NCBI GenBank assembly: GCA_030549495.1
Contig: JAUIRK010000157.1
Span: 603,501 to 667,500, forward strand
DNA: 64,000 nucleotides
Reading direction: 5' to 3'
Source: Nectonema munidae
Lineage: Eukaryota > Nematomorpha > Nectonematoida > Nectonematidae
In this document: positions 20,708 through 30,830 of the stretch, one piece after another
How positions within the stretch are numbered: position 1 is the stretch's first letter
Layout: every line of letters begins with the position of its first letter
Translations under genes and position numbers: made by a program
The notes under the pieces: generated by a model
The model's input: the letters and a program-made list of their open reading frames with translations, nothing else
The model's database searches: none
What the model was told of the DNA's origin: nothing

Positions 20708-21180
20708 AATAGACATTAGACGTAAACCGCACATTTGATTGCCACTTTCTGACATTTTAAGACCTCTAAATGCAAAATCTCAGTTTATAAATGAAACTAG
20801 TATGGTTGATTTGATATAATATAAAACTTGAGATAATATTTTTGAAGACAGTTTTCAGACGTAAATCGCAATTTTATTGACACTGTCAGATATTTTCAAA
20901 GGTTAAATCTAAAATCTGGGTCCAAAAATAAAACTAGCGTCGTCGATTTGGTATAAAAAAAATATATTTCATGTAAAATTTGAATGAATGTTTTTGGAGA
21001 CAATTTTTATAAGTAAACCGCAAATTTGATTAACACTTAGTTATTTTCATATCCTGAATGTGAAAAATGAAACTAGCATGGCCGATTTAGTATAAAAACA
21101 TATTTTTTATAAAATTTGAATGAATATTTTATTAGATATATTTCTTATCAATCAAAATTTTGATTGGCAGCCATGGTTAT
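20708..21180 (+). repeat. Decayed tandem repeat, about 140-150-bp units
   Basis: Three units start at about 20721, 20860 and 21012, each with (A)CGTAAA(C/T)CGCA..TTTGATT, then GACAnTTT-like text, AATGAAACTAG(T/C)(A/G)T, a GATTT(G/A)GTATAA block and AAAATTTGAATGAAT. Spacings are 139 and 152. A fainter partial unit may lie at 19725-19805. Confidence 0.65.
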
Positions 21181-21581
21181 TGAAAAAATTATATATAAAA
21201 AGTGTTATGCGTTCCCAACTGTATATAATAATAAATTTTCAAAGTAGCATATAATATAGACTCTAAGTTATAAGCTACAGAAAATGGCAAAATTTTGGTG
21301 AAAAATTTTAATTTTTGATTTTGATTGACAGTTTTGGACATGAAATGAAAATGGTATCAAAAGATGCAGCTAGCGATTTTAGGAAAAGTCACGCAATAAT
21401 TCAGCCAATTTTGTACTTGTTATTATTTTGAATACTGTGAGTAGAAAAATCATCTGGTTGTGAGCAAAGACAATATTTCTACAGTCTGTTTCATTTTATC
21501 TTCTCCTTATTCGTTTTCCAGCTTATTTAGTATTTTCGCTTATAGGTTTGAGTAAGTGTATTTTGAATTTTCATTTCAGAC

Positions 21582-21762
21582 TGTAGAAAAAGACTTTATT
21601 AGAAGCGATGCGAAGATGAATAAAAGGCGAGGCTTATATACTCGCGAAACCAGCTAAGGTGTGTGCTTGCGGTGTGCCGATTAAAGGATATGTTGTTGCT
21701 CAGACGCGTACTTTCCATTAAGGTCACGCTAATCAGCATTAATTGTTGCTGGACATCTTACA
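21582..21762 (-). repeat. 3' LTR of the Mag-like element
   Basis: 181 bases, TG...CA, matching 28267-28463 over its length apart from about five substitutions and a short indel near the TG end. It contains CTTATATACTCGCG, a TATA-like sequence in the forward reading. Confidence 0.85.
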
Positions 21763-21769
21763 CGCCCCT

Positions 21770-23009
21770 TTATTTTTCGTAGGTTTTAGCTTTTGGGTCC
21801 ATTGTGAGATATTCAGGCTTTCTTCTTATTCTTGTTCCCCTACGTTGTAAGTGTTCTTCTAACACGCCAGTGTTTTCCGTGTGTTTTGGTGATTCAGGAT
21901 ATCCGAACTGACTGGAGTCAGGTATGTCCAAGCTCCCAGGCGGCACTATTGCTTGCGTGATGTCTTCTTCCTCCAGTCCTTTGTTCTTTGGAGGGTAAGA
22001 AATAGGAATTTTCCTTGCCATTGGATCAATCGGACGCAAGTGTCTTTGTTTCAAGTGTCTTCTACTGCCCTCTACGATGATAAGATATTTTCTGTGAGGT
22101 AGAGTTTTGATTAAGATCCCTGTGCTGCACCATTTTAGAGGTTCATTGCCATGTTGATTTTGTATCTGCACCGCTTGGCCTGTCGACAATGGCCTTAGAT
22201 CTTTCCTTTTCTTTGTTGTCACTGTTTGTCTTTTTGCTAGTGCCAACTCCCGTAACTTCCTTATCTTTTTCCATTCTGGGAGTAGTGTGTATGCGCTTGA
22301 AGGTAAATGGTCTTTTAAGGTGTGCCCGTACAGTATGATTGAAGGAGATACGTTTGTGCCCTTGGTTGGTGTATTCCTGTGAGCAAACAATGCCTTTGTT
22401 GCTCTCATCGTATTAAGCCTGCCCGTCACAGCATCGATGTTTCCTTGAAGAATGCGTTTTGCGGTCTTTACACCAGCTGCTGCTCTTCCGTTGCTTTGTG
22501 GGTAGTGTGCCGAAGAGATTCTTTTGTGTATGTCCCAGTCTTTAAGCATTTGAGTTGAATGGTGGTCCTCCGTCACTTGAGATTTCAACTCGGATTCCGA
22601 AGGTTGAGAACCAGTGTAATAAACAGTCTTTAAGTGTCTTTATTGTCGTGTCTTTCAATTGAGCTATTTCGAGCCATCCAGAGTATCTGTCAACGTATAC
22701 GAGATAGTTGTGTCCTGACACCATGCATATGTCAATTGCCACCTGTTCGAAAGGAAAATTTGGCTGGATTGAGGCTATAGGGTGTTGTGGTAGAGATGGA
22801 GCGTTTTCGTTACAAATTGAGCTCGTTTTTCTCGGATCATTGTGTTTAGTCGGGGCCAAAAACCGTTGTCTAGCGTTGTTTGCCATCCCTGTTACGCCTT
22901 GATGAGACATGTGCAAGCCTTCCAGAACTTCTCTTCGCAGGCTTTTGGGGATAAGCATTTTGCCTTCCACTATCGCAATGTTCCCATCCATGTAAAGTTT
23001 GTCCTTCAT
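21770..23009 (-). pseudogene. Integrase part of the Mag-like element (fossil)
   Basis: Shows a zinc-binding His/Cys region, a core with IDICMVSGHNYLVYVDRYSG, SSDGGPPF and HYPQSNGRA, and a C-terminal chromo/GPY-type tail containing RHLRPI. These are hallmarks of gypsy-group integrases. It lies next to the 3' LTR, as expected. Confidence 0.8.
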
Positions 23010-23399
23010 GTTTGATGGAGAAAGTGTTCGACTGTTGTAAACTTGGCTCCTTGGTTGCGTATCTGGATAAAGCGTCGGCGCCAGCTTGTTCTTTGCCTTT
23101 TATGTACCTGATTTCAAATTTGTATTCCATTGACCGCTCCTTAAACCTTTCAGCCGGGGATTCTTGATAGTTTCTAGTGATCTGTCGTTGAAAATCTTGG
23201 TTAATGGTTGGTGATCGCTCCCTACAATGAGGTTTGGGCAACCTAAAATACTTACTTTTTGGCTCCTGCAGTCGCAATGCTTTCGTAGAAGAAGGTAGCC
23301 TATGGCTGTTTTTGAGCAGTCCACCAAGAGAAATGTTGGCCTTTCTACGTCGAAGCTTCTCACTCCTTTTTCGATGTTCTGAACTATCTTGTCTTTGGC

Positions 23400-26300
23400 T
23401 TACCCATTATATCCTAGTGTCCACATATGTGTACATCAAAAAAACATCAAAATTTAGCCTTCAAAAAAAATCAAAACAGTTTTTAAATGTTTTTCTAATT
23501 TTTATTCTGTTCCTTCACTATCACAAAAAGAAAAAAAATAAATATAATACTTGCTTTTATGTTACTCTTAGGCTCAAAAACTTTTTAAAGTTTTTTTCTT
23601 TAAATTGTTGCTGAAATGCTTCGATAAAATGAAAGGTTTTCAAAAATATTTTTTCCTTTTTTTTAGTATTTATGTTGAGCTAAAGAGCTATATAACATGA
23701 TATAATGCCCAATTAATTTAAGGATTAAAGTTGCTTTCATTCACTCTAAAGAAAAATTAATTGTTCACAAATGTGCACACTAGGTGCACCCTGGTGTACA
23801 CATGTGTGCACAACTCACTGATATACATCAGTTGATTGATGATTAAATGTGTGTTGTCTTTTATAAAACTTTACTGATTTTTTGTAGCTTGCTGCTCTTG
23901 ATTTTAATACCAAGTTGTTAGTAATATTATGTATCTTAAAGGGGATTTGGTTAGTGCAAAAGCTTTTCTTTTTGATGATATGAAAGTTCCTTTGAAAGAA
24001 AGATGGAATTATAATCGTTTTGGAAAGTTTCACAATTCTGCTAAAGTGTATGGAATAGAAAAAGAAGTCAAAACTTATGGTGTTCATGTTACCTGGGAAG
24101 ATGAAGATGACTCAATAATCCAGGCAAAAAAAATCGAAAAAGAAAATGATGAAGCGATTAATTTTTTAACAAAAAAAAAATGATTTTTTTTTGGAAAACC
24201 ATTTTTTCGCAGATTATGTCGTTTGACCCGGACGAGAACCCCTGCCCAGACCCGGCTGAGGACCAGATCCAGTTGATCATTGACATCGCATCATGTAAAA
24301 AACTGCTCTCCTCATTTACCACCTCAGCCAGGCTCAGGGCCCCCGTCCTGGGTTACACCTCCCAGGTCACTGCCCCGCTTTTCAAGGCTTCAGTTGACCT
24401 ACGACACAATGGCACAACTAGCATCCTTGTTCAGAGATTTTTTAATCTTGTCTAGGCCCATAAGCAAACCCCCTTCCACTCCTTCGCCAGGTTCTCAGCA
24501 CCGCGTAAGGAGCAGAAATCGTTCTTTACAAAGGAGGTTCTCCCAAGACTTGTCCAGTCTGGCGTACTGAAACAGGCGATTCGCCCTAGAACCCCGTGTT
24601 TCTTGGTTTCCAAGGTCAACGGGAAGACTCGTTTGGTGGCAGACTTTGGTTTTTCACGGGCCCTCTTCGCCACGCCAGCTATCAAGCTCAAGGCCCCCTT
24701 CCAGCTGCGCTACGTTCAGCTCTCATTCAAATGGGCCACCCGTCTCGATCTTACAGATGCGTTTTATGGCATTACAATCCAGAAGGAATGGAGAAACTGC
24801 TTTTGTATCAAGTTAGGGGGGAAAATTTGGCAGTTCACCAGGTTGCCAATGGGGGCGTGCTTTAGCCCAGCAGTCCTCCAAGCGTGGTGGCATGTCTGCT
24901 AGGAACTTTCAAGGAAAGGCTACCAGTGGAACAGCGTGCCCAATTCTGCTTTATCTTATACCTGGGCGACTTCTTGATTTTGAGGGAGGACCGGGAATCC
25001 ACAACCAAGATCACTACGGCCTTCACTCGGTTTCTGGAAGACGAATGCTGAATCCGCATAAACGTCAAGAAATCAATCCTCTCCCCCGTGCAGTCCATCG
25101 AGTTACTCGGCACCCAATTCCACCTCCGTCCGCGGACGATAGGTGCTCGCTCAGGCCACCTGAGGCGAGAATCTCGCCATTCTATCTTTAGTTTTTTCTC
25201 TGAAGGATCTTCAGATTGCTTCAAAGAAGGTGACCCATTTCATGGAATCCATAGCAATTGTGCAATTCCAAATCTTCAAGGAATGGATCGGGTTCTTTGT
25301 GAGCGTGCGTGACGGGCCGTCCGCAGGATCGTCCTCCGACTTGACGTATTCCACGGCGTTATGGAGGGCATCTGTCCAGGCACTGGATGCTTCGAGCCAT
25401 AGGAGGGTCCTGACTTGTTTGAACGACTTGCTGCCCAATTTTCAGATACAGCCTACGGCGACCATTGAATCGGAGTAGATCTTCTTGCTGGGCCAGAGGA
25501 AGTGTGGCAGAGTTTTTGCTAGAAACTCCAAATCCCCATATGCCAGTTTTGGTGAACCACCTGGATTTTCCAAGAGCCCTTCGAGGTGACAAATCCGAGG
25601 GGTTGCAAGGAGGCGTTGACGTAGACGGAATCTGATGGTACGGAGGGGGTGACGATGGTTGACATGATGTAAGGCAAGGTGAGCTGGACGAGCTCGCTGT
25701 GCTCGGGCGCCTCATCCCAATTATACAGCGCCGAAATGATGCGAAATTTTCCTGGGAGAGCCATCGGAGGGGTACTTCGGCGACTCTTTGTGCCAGAAGG
25801 AAAGCGCCCTAAGGAGAACTTCCTTTTTGCCATCCTGGACACCCATCGTCCGCGGACAGTGGTGCAGTTGGGCCCCGAGAAACTTATGAATCCACATTAA
25901 GTCGAAAAAGTGGTGGTGGCCACATTTCACCAACCTTTTGTCTACGTTTATGACATCTTCCTTCATGCTGTATAAGATGGCAAACGACAACAAAGGCCAC
26001 GATTTACTGTGGTTTTTGAGAAGTGTTTCATCTTCCTATTTGAGCGATAAAAAAGCATGTATTAATATTTTCCCGAGAAAATCTTTCAAAAAAAGCAAAG
26101 TGAGAGTAGATGAAAGTGTACGACTTCATGGAAGATCACACTGGCCAAAACAGATGGACAAAGTGAGAAGATGTGCTGTTTCTTCATGTGCAAGGCGAAC
26201 CAGAGTGATATGTGAAACTTGTGATGTCGCTTTATGCATTGACAGTGGACATTTTAAACTCTTCCATACTTCAAAATTGTGCTAATATTTTTAAGATTAA

Positions 26301-26474
26301 ATAAAATTGTATTATCGCTTTTATAACATTATCTTTTCTAAATTTGATAGATTAAAAACTTCTTAGCGTGCACATATGTGTACACCCGTTTGTCAAAAAA
26401 CTAAAAACGGTATTAAATTTTACAAAAGAAATTTTGGCTATTGACGCCAAATGAGTAATATTACAAAAAAGAGA
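23400..26474 (+). mobile_element. piggyBac-like element inserted in the LTR retrotransposon
   Basis: The C-terminal half of a piggyBac transposase reads on + from about 25895: KKWWWPHFTNLL and SSFMLYKMANDN, then RLHGRSHWP. The Cys-rich domain follows (RRCAVSSCARRTRVICETC, then LCIDSGHFKLFHT), matching the PGBD4-like C-terminal finger. A TGA/TAA region follows at 26283. An N-terminal part may be the 23929-24183 frame (LKERWNYNRFGKF), though I recognise it less surely. The palindrome CACATATGTG sits near both outer ends (about 23421 and 26371), and a TTAA target site lies at 26475-26478. The outer limits are approximate. A retroelement fragment splits the transposase at about 24190-25890. Confidence 0.7.
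24190..25890. mobile_element. GC-rich retroelement fragment nested in the piggyBac (fossil)
   Basis: A reverse transcriptase-like part reads on + at about 24480-25190, with LVSKVNGKTRLVADF, RLDLTDAFYGITIQ and RLPMGACFSPAVLQ. A part resembling an RNase H domain, with EYVKSEDDPADGPSR, reads on - at about 25200-25870. The two parts therefore lie in opposite orientations. The base composition is near or above 50% GC, against roughly 30% in the surroundings. The clade is uncertain: SExNPADxPSR is typical of DIRS-type and some gypsy RNase H domains, and no LTRs were seen. It is broken, with several breaks. Confidence 0.65.
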
Positions 26475-27099
26475 ATTAAGATTTTTCATCTAATTCCAAC
26501 TTTGCTTGAGCAAACGAGTAAGCAGTCTGATTTACGAGACCAAACCATGATCTTACATCTGTTATGTTTCTTGGCACTGGAAAGTTCTTTATTGAGTTGT
26601 TGAAGATCGACTGTTCTTCTTAAAGATCCGTCTTTCTTGGCCGTGACAAACATACGTGAACATCAGTTTGACTGTGAGTCTTGCGGAACTCGCTCTATTA
26701 TTCCAAGTTGAATGTCTGTATCCAGTCCTTTTTTCACTTGTTCTTTCCAATGATGAGGTATTGGAATCGGGGTATGAGCTTGTGATTGAGAGATGGAATT
26801 CTTCAAAATTATTCTCATTGGCTTTCCTGTCATTGCTGGTAGTTGTTGGTGGGGACATCTGTTGAAAGCACTAGATTTAAAAAGGTTGATGATCCACTTA
26901 CCTAATTTGGCCAAGTTCTCTTTCAGAGGAGGAATAGGGATTATACACGGAAGTTTCCGCGCTTTCTCGCGTAAGGGGCAAGTGCAGGCTTTTACGTCTA
27001 TGTCGGCATGAAATGCATTTATACATTTTGGAGGCTTTGGGAAACAATCAGGAACGATATCAAGTTCCTTTAAGGCTTGTTGTGAGATGTAAAAATGAT

Positions 27100-28266
27100 T
27101 TACCTGTGAAGAGATAAAACCATTTGTCTTGTCTTCTTGTCCTTTATCCTTATCTCAACGAGTATGGTTCCCTTGATGTCAATTGGTATATTTGTTATGC
27201 CGCAAATTCTATGCTTAGTCGGTAGTAGAAAAACTTCGGCACATCTTAATGCTCGAAGCAGGTCCGTTCCTGCTAAACAAGTTTGACATCCAGTATCAGC
27301 TAGTGCCATGATCGTTGCCACCTTTTCCTGAGTTGTACTTCGGCTTCTTCGATGTCTTTTGTGCTCCGTCTCCATTATTGCTACCTTGATCTCGAGTTGA
27401 TGTTCCGGCATGGTTTCTTTGAAGCCTTTTTTGGTCCACTTGAGATGGCCAAAACGTTTATGAGTTCCACATTCCGTAGGTTTCTTTCCTGTTTGCATTT
27501 GGAGTGCTAGGAAAGTGCCTGAAGATGTTGAGGAGTCGTCAGCAGTGCTATTATCTTTGCAATCTGATGCGAATAGTTGTCTGCACACTGATGTGAAATG
27601 ATTGAGTTTGCCACAGTTATTGCATTTCGCTCCCCAGGCTGGACAATTTTCTCTTTTGTGCCGCTCCTTACCACAGAACCAACACTTTTTTTTCTTTGTT
27701 GATATTTTGCTTCTTCTTTGTTTGGATTGGTTTTTCGTTTGCTTGTATTGGGAAATGGCTGCTTGTGCTTTGGATTGGGACGGGAGCGTCATACCGCTGT
27801 AAAGTTGGGGCAAGGCGTCGTTACTCGCTTCGAGACTTATGATTCTATTTAGTTTGTCTTCGAAACTATCATGGCCTGCCTCAGATAATACCCGTGATTG
27901 TATATCGCTATTGTGTAGACCTATTATCATTTGGGAACCAACCAAGGGATTGTAAAGGAACATTGTGAAGCTGCGGCATTTAGTCTAGCTACAAACTGGG
28001 TTATATTCTCCCCTTCCCCCTGGTACATTTTTAAAAAGTTTACCCTATGAACTTCTATGTGAACAGTTTTAACCTCAATGGCCTTAATGTGGCTCAAAAG
28101 TTGTTCTTCAGTCAAAACATTAGAATTTAAGGTTTTTGGACCCACAAACTCAAACAAAAACCTGTTAACCGCCCTGGAGCAGCACGCTCCTTAATCTGCT
28201 CTTGAGATTTTTCTAGTAAGGATAGAATTCTTTCCATCTCTTGACTGTATCCTACTGACTGCGCCA
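27100..28266 (-). pseudogene. gag-protease part of the Mag-like element (fossil)
   Basis: The reading starts next to the 5' LTR. It contains two retroviral-type zinc knuckles, CWFCGKERHKRENC and CNNCGKLNHFTSVC (both CX2CX4HX4C), then an aspartic protease active-site motif ALADTGCQT. Gag packages the RNA and the protease matures the polyprotein in this family. Listed as a fossil part only. Confidence 0.8.
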
Positions 28267-28463
28267 TGTAGAAAAAGACTTTATTAGAAGCGATGCGAAG
28301 AAGAGGAATACTCATGTGTTGTAAAAGGCGAGGCTTATATACTCGCGAAACCAGCTAAGGTGCGTGCTTGCGGTGTGCCGATTAAAGGATGCGTTGTTGC
28401 TCAGAGACGTACTTTCCATTAAGGTCACGCTAATCAGCATTAATTGTTGCTGGACATCTTACA
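28267..28463 (-). repeat. 5' LTR of the Mag-like element
   Basis: 197 bases, TG...CA, paired with the 3' LTR at 21582-21762. The gag reading begins immediately inside it. Confidence 0.85.
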
Positions 28464-29259
28464 CAGGCAACAAAAGAAAAGCATAAAAATATTTTTAGCT
28501 TCTTCATTATTTGTGAATGTCATACTTTAGTTGTCAATACTGTAATTTTTTTAAGACACTTAGCTAAACTTTTGTCACATTACAGACAACTTCATGAGAA
28601 ATCATATGACTTTCAGATTTAGTGTCATATAGGACAATGTGAGAAAAAATACAAAGCTTAAAACTTGTAAAAATCACATAAAAGTTTAACATAATTTTTT
28701 TTACAGAAAAACTTTTTACTTAGTAAAATATTATTTATTCTGAATTTTTAAGTATATGAATTTTTATCTCAAAAACCATTTTTTGAGCAGGAATATGTTA
28801 TTTCTCACAAAAAGATCTCTCTTTTTTTATTGAATTTAAGAGAAAATTAAAATGTTTCTTATTTTGCTATAGAAAAAATAAATTCATTTTTCAACCAAAA
28901 CACAGGTGAAAATATTTTACGTAATCTTTTAGTTAAATAAAACTTCAATCAATATATTAAAAAACCCTTAGTTTTTATTGAGTGTTTATTCAACATTTCA
29001 ACACTTATTAAATCTAAAGTATTTTATCATTATATACCGATCTTAACGTTTTAAAATATTTAATTGAAATATGTAGTGTTTTGCTTGAAAAAAAGAAAAT
29101 AATAGCACTGTTTCGAGATTTTTGTGATGTCGAATTTTACAAAGAGAATACTCTTTAAAAATCAGCAAAATCCTTTACAAGTTATGTTATATTACGGTGA
29201 TGCTGTAGGAAACAATACTTAAGTAAAAAATACAAAATATCAAGATTTGCTCTTTTTAT
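28464..29259. other. AT-rich intergenic DNA
   Basis: No gene or repeat recognised next to the LTR element. Confidence 0.45.
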
Positions 29260-30830
29260 TTTGTTCTAGGTAATATTCCTCCAAAGTATAGATGAAGAAT
29301 CTATGTTGTTCAACTATCTTTGCTTTGCATGTCTCAGGTGATAAAAATGTTTGCTTTACAAAAGTTTTAGAGGTTTTGCTAAATGATTTTTAATACTAGA
29401 ATCTGAGGGAATTAATATTGAAAAGAATAGCAAAGTATATAACTTTAAAGTGTGTATTAGTTAGCGATAATTTGTCTGCTCATAGTTTTGGAGGTTTCTC
29501 AACTTCTTTCAATGCAGAAAGGTAAAGATGCAAAAAACGTAAGCTTTGTTTTAGAACAGAGGCTATCTATGCTTCTCAAATATAACTGATTAAAAGTAAT
29601 CCTGAGTTGTCTTAAATAAAGCTAACCTTTTAGCTGTCTCAAATTTTTTAAAGGAGTGCTTTCTTATTTGTTTGAAAATGTGATAGAATATTTTTTACAC
29701 TCTTTTTCTATTGATGACATTGATTTTAAACTTACGAATATCTTAAATGACATTTGAAACTTTAGGAAAAAAAATAAACCAAATATTATTAGGCTGAAGG
29801 GAAAAAATTGTATTAGAACTTAACGGCCTCTCAAATGCGATGTTTTTGCTTTTTCTTACCAATAAGGAAGGTGAAATTATACATGAAAATCATCAATTTT
29901 GAAAGTGTTGCATTTCTTTTCAATTTATTTGTTGAACAAAAATTGATTTGCTGAAATATTTAATTGAAACTTTCTTTCAAAATTATATGCCTTGTTTTCC
30001 GAGTCATACAACTAAACTTAAAATGCACTATCTTCTCCATTATCGTTTGCAATGTATGAGATTTGGTCCATTAACACATTTAAAAACACTCAGATTTGAA
30101 TCAAAATATTGTTACTTTAAGGGAATTTTTCAAGAACAAAAAAATATTTTAAAAACACTTTCAGATATACCATCAGTTTCTACAAGCTTTTTATAGAGGT
30201 AAATTTTTCGGAAAATTTCTTAAGTGGAAAAATACAGTTAAAAATGAGTTAAATATAATTCAAAGCTTATTTTTGTTAAATTGATACCAAACATCTTTCG
30301 TTTGCTGTAAGTCAATTGAAAAACTTAATATTTGAATAACTTCATTTTAACTAAAGATTAATTTTATTTTTTCGAATATTAAAAGTTTTTTATTAAAACG
30401 GTAACTTTTATTTTTTATCCCTAAATTTGATTTTTTTTCGCCATTACTTTATATATGTTGTTGAAGAAAATGAAAAGTATCACATATTTGCTCATTATGA
30501 ATTAGCTCACAGTATTCGTTATATCAACTACCTGGTGTTCAAGGAATAATTTGTATAGTTTTGGAAGACTTTAATATAATCTGAAAAACATCATACAATT
30601 CTTGTTGGTTCCTGTTTGAATTACAAAGATGAAACTCACTACAATACAAGAAGAGCTAATCTACCAGCACCTATTTATCGCCGTCTTTCTACATCTAATA
30701 TCACTATTTATTATTATAAAACCTACCCCTTCTACATCAAGCACCCAATGTTCTTTGAAGATATTACCATAGGAATTTTACCTTTTAAATTTGCCTTAAA
30801 AAAAGTACTGTATTGCACGTTATAACTCCA
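29260..30830 (+). pseudogene. Broken copy of a repeat-borne gene family (function unknown)
   Basis: Broken + strand frames contain GNIPPKYR at about 29271, a segment near 29470 that reads NLSAHSFGGF after a frame change, and the open stretch 29948-30196. The last includes LKMHYLLHYRLQCMRFGPL, then FESKYCYFKGIFQEQKNI. This is the K(P/L)HxLLHYP...(F/Y)GPL...MRFE(A/S)KHxYFK signature of multicopy uncharacterised proteins that I recall from cnidarians and arthropods, in which GN(I/V)xPKYR lies upstream. A further piece, 30616-30825, reads APIYRRLSTSNITIYYYKTY. The multicopy habit suggests a mobile element, but I cannot name its superfamily and saw no terminal repeats. Confidence 0.55.

Larger units (their letters stand above)
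21582..28463 (-). mobile_element. Mag-like Ty3/gypsy LTR retrotransposon, fossil, carrying nested insertions
   Basis: A gypsy-group element read on the - strand: 5' LTR at 28267-28463, gag and protease at about 27100-28266, reverse transcriptase at about 26480-26914, RNase H region at about 23000-23400, integrase at about 21770-23009, and 3' LTR at 21582-21762. The LTRs begin TGTAGAAAAAG and end CATCTTACA. Flanks CAGAC and CAGGC may be a 5-bp target duplication. The two LTRs differ by about 3% by eye plus one short indel, so it is fairly young. TGGCGCAGTCAGTAGGA just inside the 5' LTR is a plausible primer-binding site. It is broken, with several breaks in coding, and a piggyBac element interrupts pol at about 23400-26474. 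Confidence 0.85.

Noticed and set aside
23929-24183. A separate host gene
   Set aside because: The small open frame sits between piggyBac ends and before the retroelement insertion; the first part of the piggyBac coding or untranslated region is the simpler reading.
24862-25993. Several overlapping open frames on both strands as independent genes
   Set aside because: High GC lengthens chance frames; only the reverse transcriptase-like (+) and RNase H-like (-) texts are recognisable.
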